Below are positions 53,701-60,519 of a stretch of 64,000 nt of DNA, piece by piece. Positions within the stretch are counted from its first letter, which is position 1. Each line of letters starts with the position of its first letter. Below the pieces are notes generated by a model. That model saw only the letters and a list, made by a program, of their open reading frames with translations. It had not been told where the DNA came from and searched no databases. The translations under genes were made by a program, and so were the position numbers. Source of the DNA: Bin80 sp965116685 (GTDB lineage Bacteria > Bacteroidota > Rhodothermia > Rhodothermales > Bin80); the NCBI GenBank assembly GCA_965116685.1, contig OZ220707.1, positions 2,294,001 to 2,358,000 of the forward strand. The letters run 5' to 3'.

Positions 53701-55063
53701 TTCCATCGAATCCTGTATACTGAGCGGCTGAGTTTTGCCGGTCGTATCCTTGTAGGACAATATGGGCATTGGTTCCTGACCAGCCGAATCCACTGACTCC
53801 CGCGTAGGGGAGTCGTCCAGGAGCATCCGGCCAGTTGGCTTCTTCAGTAGGCACCTGGATCGGGATTTCCTTCCAGGCTAATACGGGACTGGGGTTCTTA
53901 AAATGAAGATGTTTTGGAATAACACCTTTGTTCATTGCGAGGAGCACTTTGATGACACCGGCTACCCCTGCAGCAGTTTCAAGGTGACCAATATTTGTTT
54001 TTACCGAGCCGATGAATAGCGGACGATCTGCAGTACGTCCCTTCCCGTACACATTCGCAATTGCTTCCAGCTCAATGCGATCGCCAACTTTGGTGCCGGT
54101 TCCGTGGGCTTCCAAGTAGTCAATGTGGGTAGGTTGAATATTGGCCTTCTTCAGGGCATCGCGAATCACGAGTTCTTGTGAGTTTCGATCGGGAACTGTC
54201 AATCCTTTACTCGCACCGTCCTGATTAATCGCAGTTGCCGGGATAACCCCCCAGATCCGGTCACCATCCTCCTCGGCTTCTGCCAGTCGCTTGAGGACAA
54301 GAATCCCGCACCCTTCTCCACGTACGTATCCGTTTGCGGCCTCGTCAAACGTGGCACAGCGTCCATCGGGGGACAAGGTTCCAGCGTTGGCTCGCAGTTC
54401 CGTGGATATTCCTGACAGAACCATGTTCACTCCTCCGGCAAGCGCCAGATCTGATTCCCCACTCTTGAGGGCGCCGACCGCCTGGTGGAGTGCAACCAGT
54501 GAGGATGAACACGCCGTATCAATGGAAACTGCCGGTCCTTTCAGTCCGAGCGTAAACGACACCCGTCCGCTGGCTGTATTGGGAACATTGCCGGTAGCGG
54601 TGTAGAGACTAGAAGCTGGATCAAGCGAATCAATTCCAGCTGCATCCAGGATCAGTTCGAGGTATTGGCTGTAGTTGATCCCGGCGTAGACACCGGTACG
54701 AGTACCTTTGAGTGTGTCCGGTGGAATTCCAGCATTTTCAAGAGCGACCCAACATGTCTCCAGCATCAACCTCTGCTGAGGATCAAGCATTTTTGCCTCA
54801 ACGTGGGAGATGTGAAAAAACATTGGGTCAAATAGGCTTACATCGTCAATGTATCCCCCATAACGACAGGCGGGTTTAGGGTTCGGGCCTACGGAGAGTT
54901 GCCCCACTCGACCAACCCCCGACCCCGGTTCTCCCATCGAGATCGCGTTTTTGCCGGATTTGAGCAAATCCCAGTACGAAGGAAGATCTCGTGCGCCGGG
55001 GAATCGGCATGCCATTCCAATGATGGCAATGGAGTGCTCAGTACAATTAATAACTTCCTTCAT
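44780..55063 (-). CDS. Two-module type I PKS: KS-AT-DH-MT-ER-KR-ACP-KS-AT(degenerate)
   Basis: About 3427 aa from ATG 55063 (a GTG lies just before; numbers below count from it). KS1 11-440: Cys186 in TACSSS, His321 in HGTGT, His361. AT1 570-870: GQGSQW, Ser663 in GHSVGE, substrate motif QALHS (closer to malonyl HAFH than methylmalonyl YASH). DH 950-1240: His982 in DHKVFGRILAP, Asp1154 in HPLLLDG. C-methyltransferase 1440-1640: IIEIGAGTGSA. ER 1880-2195: HSGAGGVGMAAIQIA. KR 2205-2390: ITGGMGGIG, but the catalytic Tyr position is His2357 (GNANHAAANAF). ACP: Ser2520 in LGMDSLMAVELRN. KS2 2587-3005: Cys2751 in MTCASS, HATGS at 2886, His2926. AT2 3135-3428: lacks the GHSxG Ser (GIGSGE) and about 90 residues of the substrate region, so probably dead. 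No thioesterase. Expected chemistry: condensation, C-methylation and full reduction, i.e. a methyl-branched saturated acyl chain. Layout resembles small PKSs described from sponge symbionts. A discrete ACP follows. IS debris starts about 75 bp upstream of the start codon. Confidence 0.93.
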   Translation of the reverse strand: MKEVINCTEHSIAIIGMACRFPGARDLPSYWDLLKSGKNAISMGEPGSGVGRVGQLSVGPNPKPACRYGGYIDDVSLFDPMFFHISHVEAKMLDPQQRLMLETCWVALENAGIPPDTLKGTRTGVYAGINYSQYLELILDAAGIDSLDPASSLYTATGNVPNTASGRVSFTLGLKGPAVSIDTACSSSLVALHQAVGALKSGESDLALAGGVNMVLSGISTELRANAGTLSPDGRCATFDEAANGYVRGEGCGILVLKRLAEAEEDGDRIWGVIPATAINQDGASKGLTVPDRNSQELVIRDALKKANIQPTHIDYLEAHGTGTKVGDRIELEAIANVYGKGRTADRPLFIGSVKTNIGHLETAAGVAGVIKVLLAMNKGVIPKHLHFKNPSPVLAWKEIPIQVPTEEANWPDAPGRLPYAGVSGFGWSGTNAHIVLQGYDRQNSAAQYTGFDGTVVGLPKQIAVALPQSFAHDQAEYPDRKLRMLPLSGKSDMALLDTAKQYRAWLNEHARGSDTDPSFLANMAWTACTGRNHFPHRAGLVYDDLARLREQLDTLIESSKGSVPYQPAKIGFLFTGQGSQWIGMGQDLYETEPVVRAVLDRCEEIVQSERNTSLLDVIFGRSQEDLHNTAWAQPAIYAIECAIAELWASLGIWPEVVMGHSVGEFSAAHIAGIFSLKHGLLIAMRRSELLSSLPEAGAMAAIFAPISEVESAVHAQNEKIQRERLGISAANGAHQVISGPVNMVQQMARDFESQNIRVSFLKTDQALHSPLVEPRLDELEKIFEEIETSTPSIQFVSNVTGQVLEPDRILDGSYWRRHARQGVVFSSGVRAFANLGVDLVIEVGPHAVLGPMLSLAWPGLGEDPPPNTPLPRVLSSLRRPPKNDGASIDPFASGFLTSVASAYEAGMDFSFEGLFAGETRTRISLPGYPFQREHHWIETNKRRKRNVGHPLLGDRHESATGEVYYETELYPSDPAWLQDHKVFGRILAPGALYGVLADAASRAEYGAGIVRDLQFHAPMVFPKKRAGDGNDDDSGRKVQTVVRPSEKFDLVQILSKTEKGEEWTIHAECHVSTGSHTPQAPQHVNLDQFKNVLSPGDLTAFYRDKTNIGIGFGPSFHTVQAIWMGENEALGEIVVSGENTLSNVDIHPLLLDGCFQVISAAHHTDAEETRGTYLPFGCEQLWFSGQLPNHVFCHVQMNNLAKESSGAPAEVLSSDLHIYDTHGTLLGQLNGYIVKRVRREADLLSTIEDVDDLLYEVIWREHPLVSEIVPANLLPSPKAIAEGSGIISTYLADEGVQPEERTALLDDLEQWSHVRVLKTLEELEWQRKQGDILQPEILRKSLEIISDHQRLFRRMLEMLSKAGILEKIEDSFCVRIGPQDPLPDGMQIDLEVLADQIKEQYPHGAIEIGLLSRCGNALGEVLRGQADPLALLFDSGDPTPGDLYLKTPMARATNRILKETVSALVSAFPADRRLRIIEIGAGTGSATAVILPELPKGRFDYVYTDISAGFFAAAEERFGDKESGMDYRPLNIEKDPAAQGFALHSYDLLIASNVLHATRYLNETLAYCRDLLAPSGQIVAFENLIAPCWMDLVFGLLDGWWRFEDTYRSDHALASSSAWRCALSDAGFGEVEILGIDETDSTKRHDKGVIVAQGPTKVQERTGVWVLVADRNGVSQDLAEELAQHHQMVVLVDAGKADSGNHLPKLDEPGIIRVTTDIYQRESWEALLQSIPNDPPLQGIVHLLALDGGGPNASTEEMGQDVRRIIESALTLVQAMQDVIPAKGLWLITQGAQVLERETAGQLAGAALWGFGKSVARELPLLRTRMIDLDPGKMAPSPDLVAELLSPDPENHIAYRFGKRNVARLVRADTGTQRLHIPDKSDWVIAPDPDGTIKNLYTKTRPHRALEPHEVRIAVKSCGLNYWDVFRSLGFIQEHDLGREMCGNVLEVGSGVSTVSVGDYVIGLGISTLAAEVVTHEQMVARAPSGLSMSELATIPTAFVSAAMSFDLADLKANDRVLIHSGAGGVGMAAIQIAQIIGAEIFATASPPKQNYLHSIGVKHVFNSREPRFGAEILEATNGDGVDVVLNSLTGKDFIDASLSCLAEGGRFIELSKRNTLSVEKMATIRPDVGYAIYELDVLKKTDPAQVGKALRSLLKQFDSRRLKPLPHSRWPMSETGSALQFMQRARHLGKVVVTASPLTHGQLRADQAYLITGGMGGIGCAVANWLADRGAKIVVLNGRRPPDQQAQETIDTLRARGLTVHIAIADIANPDSVDRMLADLQHELPPLAGVIHSVGVLSDGVLGNQTWERFEQVLWPKVIGAWHLHHATAYCDLDFFVLFSSRVGVMGGSGNANHAAANAFLDQLAAHRRAIGLPGQTIAWGTWAEIGEAAEQKERIGERLAALGSRWFTPQEGIKALDKLIRTDGTHSAVMSLDWKIFREAVGDPPTLLEDLFQEAPEEEINPTLLLDDLLSRLRRTPESEHRNLLVSFLQQELQAVLHLPSAPSPTTGFFDLGMDSLMAVELRNRLNRTFADEYMASNTVVFDYPNINALAKHLADKLGTLDPAPLPKPIPRPQPSLRNEEDGIAVIGMACQFPGAPDIEAFWDLLESGKNTVSDGRKDSGLWKDIMGDPAAEEHILKQGSFLEGLDQFDAGFFEIRSIEARSMDPRQRILLETSWQALEDAAIDPDSLRASRTGIYVGMGASEYRDLIAESGKQYNYLGTSASAAIGRISFLLGLMGPAVAVDMTCASSLAAIHQATSGLRYGEVDLALAGGVQVALSPAITRFMAEYGMLSSNGNCRTFDASADGFVRGEGCGIVLLKRLRDAVSDGDRIWGVIRGSAVNQNGAGAALTVPNGKAQEQVMEDALTQSGIPPSEVDFLEVHATGSQLGDPIEVNSIATVYGRDRDADHTLLLGTVKTNIGHLESAAGIAGLIKVLLAMQRGVIPKHLHFENPNPYIDWTQLPVQVTSAKMDWPSRADHPPRAGISAFAISGANAHVVVEGYNISGDTGLHDPAGSPEFISVPYLKMGGTVPDLVDENQRHVRLLPLSAKSDEALRALSERYLHWLDEHASKPSTRDSDVLLSDMAWTAAVGRNHFAHRAGVVFEDESSLRNGLIRIAGTDERRSVPEKSSKLAFVLSAEDAPWAGMGEELYRSEPVVRAVLDQCDELLQPELGGSLLDVMLGHSENLPDSEIWRSPALFALQCAQVVLWESVGVCPDVVFGIGSGEIAAAYAAGALKLKDGLTLAVRHAELIHENSGDKKVNTFLAQMPFALPSTRMVSGVTGLQISSDMPLDATYWTRQARSPAVFDKCIATIADMEVTIVVEIGHEVLLKPKILSTWSKILNQTDAELQLPMVLASPGKPPKDAANEPKESFMHSVARLYEAGLNINFAGLFAKEKRSRISLPRYPFQRRHFWFENSDPNS

Positions 55064-55140
55064 CACTGATAATGATATTCTGCAAAAAAATTCAGCAAAC
55101 GCAAGGGCGTACTATGAACAATTTCCCCTCTTTGTTTCAT

Positions 55141-55200
55141 ATGAGCCATCAACTTCACTCGGGCTGGAACGTCCAGAAAAACCGCTTGGTCCCCATATAG
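55141..55200 (-). mobile_element. Short remnant of an ISNCY-type transposase gene
   Basis: About 60 bases, AGCCATCAACTTCACTCGGG onward, closely match the 5' exon of the transposase at 36430-36490 with scattered changes. It corresponds to the MALLESYQPG region. It abuts the IS1634 remnant. Confidence 0.65.
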
Positions 55201-55209
55201 AAAAACTTC

Positions 55210-55519
55210 TTGACTTCGACGGTTACCTCCGTCACAGGGGTCCAGGATTGGGATTTCCGGGAAAACTGAACACTACCAATCCCCTTTTTCAGGGGAGAAT
55301 GATGACGATCAAGACCGAATGAGACGCTTGATTTAGGAGGTCGTCCCCTCTTTGAACAGTACGGTCTGGCGCTGTATCGTCAGACCGATTGCCTGGTATA
55401 GGCGCCCGCTCGTTTTGGTAACCTTCGATGGAAGAAGGTATTCTGCCTGATTGCCTCGATCACAAATCATGGAGGTTTCCACCGCACCAAGTTCTGCTAA
55501 AATTTGCCCTTCACTCAGG
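55210..55519 (-). mobile_element. Truncated IS1634-type element (one end plus transposase 3' end)
   Basis: Starts with the terminal repeat TTGACTTCGACGGTT and stays nearly identical to 40122-40433 of the complete copy. It breaks off after CACTCAGG inside the transposase coding region. Same orientation as the complete copy 13-15 kb away. Only about 90 C-terminal codons of the transposase remain. Confidence 0.9.
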
Positions 55520-55539
55520 TTTTTCTTCCTCGTCTATCA

Positions 55540-55920
55540 TTATGCCCTTGAAGAATGATACTTTATGCCATTTGTGTCCCTTGCGCAACACAAAAGAGAA
55601 AACGGTACTCCAAAGGCCGTAAAACCACATATACTCCCCCCAGTGGTACCCATCATATGTGAAGATATGAGCCCAATGAACGTAAGTCCGATTCCGAAAT
55701 TTACCCCAAGTAACCACGCTATACTAAAACGCTCAACTTTTTTGCGTAGAGGAAAAAACAGATACCAGGCTACTATTAAAATTATCGTAACCAGTACGGC
55801 CCAAAGCAAATCTGTGCCACTGTAGGAATCATCACCAAAATGAATCGATAACCAATACATAGCAAAAGCGCCTAATGGGATTAGCACAGAAGAAATAATT
55901 CTCATGATCTTTTCCATCAT
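55540..55920 (-). CDS. Small four-TM membrane protein, unknown function
   Basis: 126 aa with four hydrophobic segments at about 7-24, 38-56, 65-86 and 92-112, linked by short loops (FPLRKKVERFS is the main cytosolic basic loop). No family recognised. The C-terminus (CCARDTNGIKYHSSRA) ends 21 bases from the IS1634 remnant, so the gene may have been shortened by that insertion. Same strand as the PKS, but separated from it by IS debris. Confidence 0.55.
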   Translation of the reverse strand: MMEKIMRIISSVLIPLGAFAMYWLSIHFGDDSYSGTDLLWAVLVTIILIVAWYLFFPLRKKVERFSIAWLLGVNFGIGLTFIGLISSHMMGTTGGSICGFTAFGVPFSLLCCARDTNGIKYHSSRA

Positions 55921-56253
55921 CCATCAAGCTCTGGATACCTCTCATTGCATTTATACTGACACAATTCCTCGGTAGTACCATTGGCTTTGAAACAGCGCTT
56001 AAGGCCCCATCAAGTCCCGAGTTGTCGTTAACATGTAACTATCTTAGATGTCGCCAGACACCGAGAGGTCCCTCTTTGCGCAGTTGCACTATGCATTGGA
56101 TGCGTATCCCGAGAAGGCGCTGATCGCCTCGAGCGCACTTTCGATACGATCAAACGGAATTTAGAGAAAATGAGGTCGGGCAATAACCGTGATTTGGTTC
56201 TTTTCAGGAGAAATCAGGTATTCGTCCCAGGCGCCAGCTAAGGCAATGGATGG
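55921..56253. other. Intergenic region, no clear gene
   Basis: 333 bases upstream of the small membrane protein. A 38-codon plus-strand frame at 56047-56163 (MSPDTERSLFAQLHYALDAYPEK) may be a worn fragment of a transposase-like or toxin gene, but it is too short to assign. Confidence 0.3.
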
Positions 56254-56655
56254 TCAAAGTTCGAACCCCATGCCGGAACTTCCACTTCCAGATTCACGAA
56301 TGGTCTGCGTCTCCTCTGGGGCTTTGATCTGGTCTCGGCCGTATTCTTTCTCCAGCCAAGTATGCATTGATGGGATGGGAACCGCATATCCCGCTCCTTG
56401 CTCCCCCAATACCCCCTTCTGCACAAAGCGCTGAAACAGTTGCTCTGCCTCGCTGGCACCATACTCCTTCGTAAGTGAAGATATAATGTCTTTACGGGAA
56501 ACAGCATCCACTGGTAGACGATTAGCAATACATCTTGCTAGGCACTGGATTTGATCCCCATAAAAGCCACCCACTCGTTGTTTGTAATAACCTGATCGCC
56601 CTGCATGGCCAGCCATGCGTTTCCTGTGCAATGCCCTCATCAGTCGTGGAAACAA
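56254..56655 (-). pseudogene. C-terminal fragment of a probable AAA-type ATPase gene
   Basis: The frame encodes YYKQRVGGFYGDQIQCLARCIANRLPVDAVSRKDIISSLTKEYGASEAEQLFQRFVQKGVLGEQGAGYAVPIPSMHTWLEKEYG. This is the winged-helix-like tail seen at the end of some archaeal-type and AAA ATPases (IPSMxTWL ending). There is no Walker motif in what remains. The 5' side runs into an IS110 fragment on the other strand, so the N-terminal part has been lost. Family call is tentative. Confidence 0.5.
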
Positions 56656-56875
56656 GGATGATCATAGTGATGCCGCGGATCTGTGTCGGCTGCTTCGGCT
56701 GGGGGAATTGGTCGAAGTGTTTCACACCGACCAAGATCACCGCGTAGATTTTAAGATTACCGTGCAACAATATTTGCGCTTTACGCGGGATCGTGCGAGC
56801 TTAAAGTCTCAAATCAAGTCCAAGTATCACTAGGCTGGACTGACACATGTGGCCGGGACCCAAGTGCTCACAAAA
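56590..56875 (+). pseudogene. IS110-family transposase fragment
   Basis: The plus-strand frame GNKDDHSDAADLCRLLRLGELVEVFH, then DFKITVQQYLRFTRDRASLKSQIKSKYH, is the central part of the IS110 RuvC-like transposase. KYH is followed by TAG and then by AGLTHVAGTQVL in the same frame, a nonsense change of a CAG codon. Both ends of the gene are missing. Confidence 0.75.
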
Positions 56876-56884
56876 AAGGTTCTA

Positions 56885-57315
56885 CCACGAATGTTGTGGA
56901 TAGAGGTCTAGTCCTCCGCAGAAAAAAGAATGGCAACTCTAAAGTTTTCAAATCTTCTGTACCCTCTGCCGATGGTTTTGACCTCTTGGATCTTTCCATT
57001 GCATGCTCTGGCGTTGGAATGTTGATGGCACAGTGCGTTACAGACTCCGTCAAAGTGTTTCTGAAACATCTCTGCAACCTGGATCACTTCCTGGACTGCG
57101 GTTTCCTGAACACTGGCGAGCCAGAGTTCAAGATAGTTCTTCGCTTCGGCAAAGGAGGTACATTCAAAGATCCCCTTGAATTCCTCCCGTAGCCGCCAGG
57201 CGAGGCTAACCTGCAAGTTGGCCTTCTGGATCACTTGGAAGATCTCATTTTGTTTTTGGGTACGATTCTGTTCATTCTTTAAAAGCGCGTAACGACTGCC
57301 TTTCAATTCGGGGGT
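56885..57315 (-). pseudogene. ISL3-family transposase C-terminal fragment (copy B)
   Basis: Encodes LKGSRYALLKNEQNRTQKQ, WRLREEFKGIF, YLELWLASV, and HSNARACNGKIQEVKTIGRGYRRFENFRVAILF, the conserved ISL3 tail (catalytic Glu position replaced around NGKIQ). It is a diverged tandem duplicate of the tail of the next copy. No N-terminal half. Confidence 0.8.
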
Positions 57316-57319
57316 TCCA

Positions 57320-58142
57320 CCGCGAATGTTGTGGATAGAGGTCTGGCCCTCCACAGAAAAAAAGGATTGCAGATCTGAAGTTTTCGAATTTTCTGTATCC
57401 TCTGCCGATCGTTTTGACCTCCTGGATCTTCCCATTGCATGCTCTGGCGTTGGATTGTTCGTGGCAAGGGGCATTACACACGCCTTGGAGGTGTCGTTTG
57501 AAGGTCTCTGCCACCTTCAGGATCTCTTTTACGGCCGCCGCTTTCACACGGGTAAGCCAGAGTTCAAAGTACTTCTTTGCTTCGTTGAATGAAGCGCATT
57601 CAACGATGGCCTTGAATTCTTCGTGCAACCGCTAGGCGACGCTCACCTGCAAGTTGGCTTCCTGGATGACGTTGAAGATCTCGTCTTGCGTTTGCGTTCG
57701 ATACGGTTCGTTTTTCAAGATCGCATAACGACTGGGTTTGAGTTCCTCATGCTGTTTCACTTCCCTGCGGCGAACCGGATCAATCCCTTTGTTGAGGTAC
57801 TGGATCAAATGAAAACGATCGTGGATCAGGCGGGCCTTGGGGAATAACTCTTGGGAGCGCCAGGCTAACTCTGCCTTGTACTCAGAAAAAAGACTGGACA
57901 ATGGGGGTTCTTCGGTTTATGTAGGCGAATTTTCGTGAGTTCTTGTCCGACGAGGTACGACAGATTTCGCGCATTTCTCTGAGGTTGACCGTCTGGCACT
58001 GCCATTTTCCGTGTTTTTCGCGTTCTGGAACAAGCGAGATCTCGCAGACACGACATCCTTCTGTAGCCTGCACACAGCAAGGGTATGAAGCTTTCGGGCG
58101 CTCAAGGAGGGAACAGCAGATCAGGAGGGAGCAATGGAGCAC
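57320..58142 (-). pseudogene. ISL3-family transposase pseudogene (copy A) with internal stop
   Basis: Reads through ATEGCRVCEISLVPEREKHGKW and QSFFSEYKAELAWRSQELFPKARLIHDRFHLIQYLNKGIDPVRRREVKQ to LKPSRYAILKNEPYRTQ, then LQVSVA followed by an in-frame TAG at about 57632. It continues RLHEEFKAIVECASFNEAKKYFELWL and ARACNGKIQEVKTIGRGYRKFENF. The order is that of ISL3 transposases, but the 5' part is incomplete and a stop breaks the DDE domain. Confidence 0.8.
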
Positions 58143-58150
58143 GTTGGCTG

Positions 58151-60439
58151 CTATGGAGGCGGACGCTCCACCAAGTCAAAGAAGCCCCCCAACTCCTCAT
58201 AGGCGATGGCACGCATTTGAAGGTTTGCATAGCCGCGCCACATGATGGTGTGCCCGGGCGGTGGATCGTGTTTGCGATTCATGTAGCCGCCCATCATGGC
58301 CACCAGTAAGATGGCCGAGGGCAGGCTGGTGGGGACCGCAAGGCCATAGCTACGGGCGTAGACCTTCATCATCTCTAACTCGGACTCTCGAAAGAATACG
58401 TCCATGTCCAAGTCCGCGTCCACACGCCCCAAAAGCGTCATCAACATGATTCGCCACGCCGTGACTATGTGCAGGGTGATCGCCCGGTGCAAAGAGCCCG
58501 CCTTCTGCATCCGCAACTTCTCCACCTTGCAGCCACTCTTGAGCACCCGGAAGGTGTCTTCCACACGCCAGCGCAACTGGTAATATTCTACCATCTGCTT
58601 CGCCTGCTCCGGGCTTGTGATGGGTTGCGTGGTCAACAGATACCATTCAATCCGCGTTGCATTTTCCGGCGGATTGAGTTCACGCAGATGAATTCCCCAG
58701 ACCTCCATGGGGGCTTGCGTACGGTCCCTGGTCGGAGGTAGAGTCACTTTGCAATACCGCAACTCCATCCGGGCATTTCGTGCCGGACGACCTTTATGAG
58801 TGACCCGCCCCGACTTCATCCGACGACTCAACTGCTCCACCGACAACTCCATCACATCCGCAGGCGGCCCCTTTCGCATCGCCTTAAATAATCGCCCCTC
58901 GTCTGTATTCAGCTTCCGGTCGTGCTTGGCCCGAACCAATAGATGCGTCCGCTTCAGCGTCCGATGCGCAGACAAAATCTCGAACGCATCCGCTTCCCGA
59001 TCCATCACACCAACCACCTTCGTCTTGCGTGGCAGCGTCTCGGCTGCCTCGTCAATGTCAGACAGACCGTGTAGCCAGCTTTGGGATTTTGGGTTCTCTG
59101 TCCCATAGGCACATCGCAACACCCCCAACGGTAATCCCTCGTCATTCAGGGCGATCGTTGCATGCAGACACACCCCGCGGGCTTTCGCAGAGGTCTGGTT
59201 CTGTCCAATGATATCCAGTCCCTCGGTGTCCGAACGCGTACTGTATGAGATCTTGGTTCCGTCCTGAACACACAACACCGTCTCCTGGGTTCGCATTCGC
59301 TCAATCGTCCGCTGGCGATGCGGGAACAGAATCTGTGCCGGGGTGATCCCACGTTCGTTGGCCCTCTCCCAAAAACGCCAGTAGGCCCGAACGTCCTTGA
59401 TATTTCGCTCGGGGGTTGTGGTGACAGGATTGCCCATCGTCTTTGCCGCTAACTCCGCGTTTTTTACCAAACGCACATTGAGACGCCGATCCCCGAGATC
59501 CGCACCACCAAACTCCTGTTCCGCCCACCGATCGCTGTCCAGACCTGCCCCCACCTCCAGCCGAGGGCGCAATTCCACATACGGCACGGCCAAGTGCGTG
59601 CGCCAGTTTGGATCCAGTTCATAGGCAAATACTTTTTTCTGCGGGCGCGTGCGTGTCTTCGAGGGTGCATGGCGGCCCCGCCCCTGCGTAAGTCCCAAAT
59701 ATCGGAATCCCGCCGCTCGAAAACAAGTCCCCTCCTGATCGGGTCCCACAAAGGTCTCTATCACATAAGGGGAATACCCATACGTTGCCATAAAATCGGA
59801 GGGCAAGCGCCGCAGCACTCGTCCCAATGCGTGGCTCGCCAGGTTCTTGCAGAACACGTCTGATCGAATCAGAAAACGACTCAGGTTCACCACACGGTTC
59901 AAATTCTCCGCGCGCTTTGGATGATCCCACGCCATCCATTGATCCCGAGCCTTGAGATACAACGCCGCAGCAGAAAAACCGACCACCCCCAGTTCACCGT
60001 GCGCACTCCGAATCAGGTAGCGATGCTGCGCGCCCGCAAAGGTGGTGCTCCCCTGTGGATGCTCCGCATCCAGAAGTGTATTCCAGATCGCTCGATCCCC
60101 CGAATCGGTGACCAAAATAATCTCTAAATCCTTGATCTCACGGACATCCGTGGGGACATCCAACGCCTTCGGAACCGGTTCATCCAATAGACGGGGACCG
60201 CGGACAAACGACGCGGTTTGTGGCTTCGGTAGAGAAAAGTGCCCCTCCGATTCCAGTAACACTAATGCCTTCATGCAACCCGAAAGCCGATGGCCTCCCT
60301 GAGCATTCACGAAATTGAACTGCGCACACACAATTCGCCCCAAAGCTCGACGACTCTTGTCTTGATGTGACACCACCGTTGTCGACAATGCCGGAAGAGC
60401 ATTACGCAGTACTGTAAGTATCGCGGATTGTGCTTGCAT
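58151..60439 (-). CDS. IS4-type transposase fused to an N-terminal DUF4338 (DruA-like) domain
   Basis: 762 aa, intact. Residues about 30-265 match the DUF4338/DruA-like fold: GRIVCAQFNFVNAQGGHRLSGCMKALVLLESEGHFSLPKP, WNTLLDAEHPQGSTTFAGAQHRYLI, GVVGFSAAALYLKARDQW, GYSPYVIETFVGPDQEGTCFRAAGF. Residues 302-365 match the Tn5-type DNA-binding domain (WAEQEFGGADLGDRRLNVRLVKNAE). The DDE core follows with Asp393 (VQDGT), Asp480 (GVMDREAD) and the Glu in YYQLRWRVEDTFRVLKSGC. IS4 transposases normally lack the first 300 residues. DruA is a protein of the Druantia defence system, and related domains occur in transposase fusions. Likely function: transposition, with the N-terminal domain contributing DNA binding or nicking. 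Confidence 0.85.
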   Translation of the reverse strand: MQAQSAILTVLRNALPALSTTVVSHQDKSRRALGRIVCAQFNFVNAQGGHRLSGCMKALVLLESEGHFSLPKPQTASFVRGPRLLDEPVPKALDVPTDVREIKDLEIILVTDSGDRAIWNTLLDAEHPQGSTTFAGAQHRYLIRSAHGELGVVGFSAAALYLKARDQWMAWDHPKRAENLNRVVNLSRFLIRSDVFCKNLASHALGRVLRRLPSDFMATYGYSPYVIETFVGPDQEGTCFRAAGFRYLGLTQGRGRHAPSKTRTRPQKKVFAYELDPNWRTHLAVPYVELRPRLEVGAGLDSDRWAEQEFGGADLGDRRLNVRLVKNAELAAKTMGNPVTTTPERNIKDVRAYWRFWERANERGITPAQILFPHRQRTIERMRTQETVLCVQDGTKISYSTRSDTEGLDIIGQNQTSAKARGVCLHATIALNDEGLPLGVLRCAYGTENPKSQSWLHGLSDIDEAAETLPRKTKVVGVMDREADAFEILSAHRTLKRTHLLVRAKHDRKLNTDEGRLFKAMRKGPPADVMELSVEQLSRRMKSGRVTHKGRPARNARMELRYCKVTLPPTRDRTQAPMEVWGIHLRELNPPENATRIEWYLLTTQPITSPEQAKQMVEYYQLRWRVEDTFRVLKSGCKVEKLRMQKAGSLHRAITLHIVTAWRIMLMTLLGRVDADLDMDVFFRESELEMMKVYARSYGLAVPTSLPSAILLVAMMGGYMNRKHDPPPGHTIMWRGYANLQMRAIAYEELGGFFDLVERPPP

Positions 60440-60519
60440 ATTGCTAAACTAAGCAATAGGAAAACCATTGTCAAGTCCCTCTTAAACGTACAGGGCAGGG
60501 CTAACTGGCAAAATGTAAC

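Larger units (their letters stand above)
55067..55539. other. PKS upstream region built largely of IS fragments
   Basis: The first 75 bases next to the PKS start look unique and AT-rich. Then come about 60 bases similar to the ISNCY transposase 5' end (55141-55200) and 310 bases of IS1634. The PKS promoter must lie in the short unique piece or within IS sequence. Confidence 0.6.

Noticed and set aside
57326..57592. 88-codon plus-strand frame in the ISL3 area
   Set aside because: Antisense of ISL3 transposase sequence that reads clearly on the minus strand.
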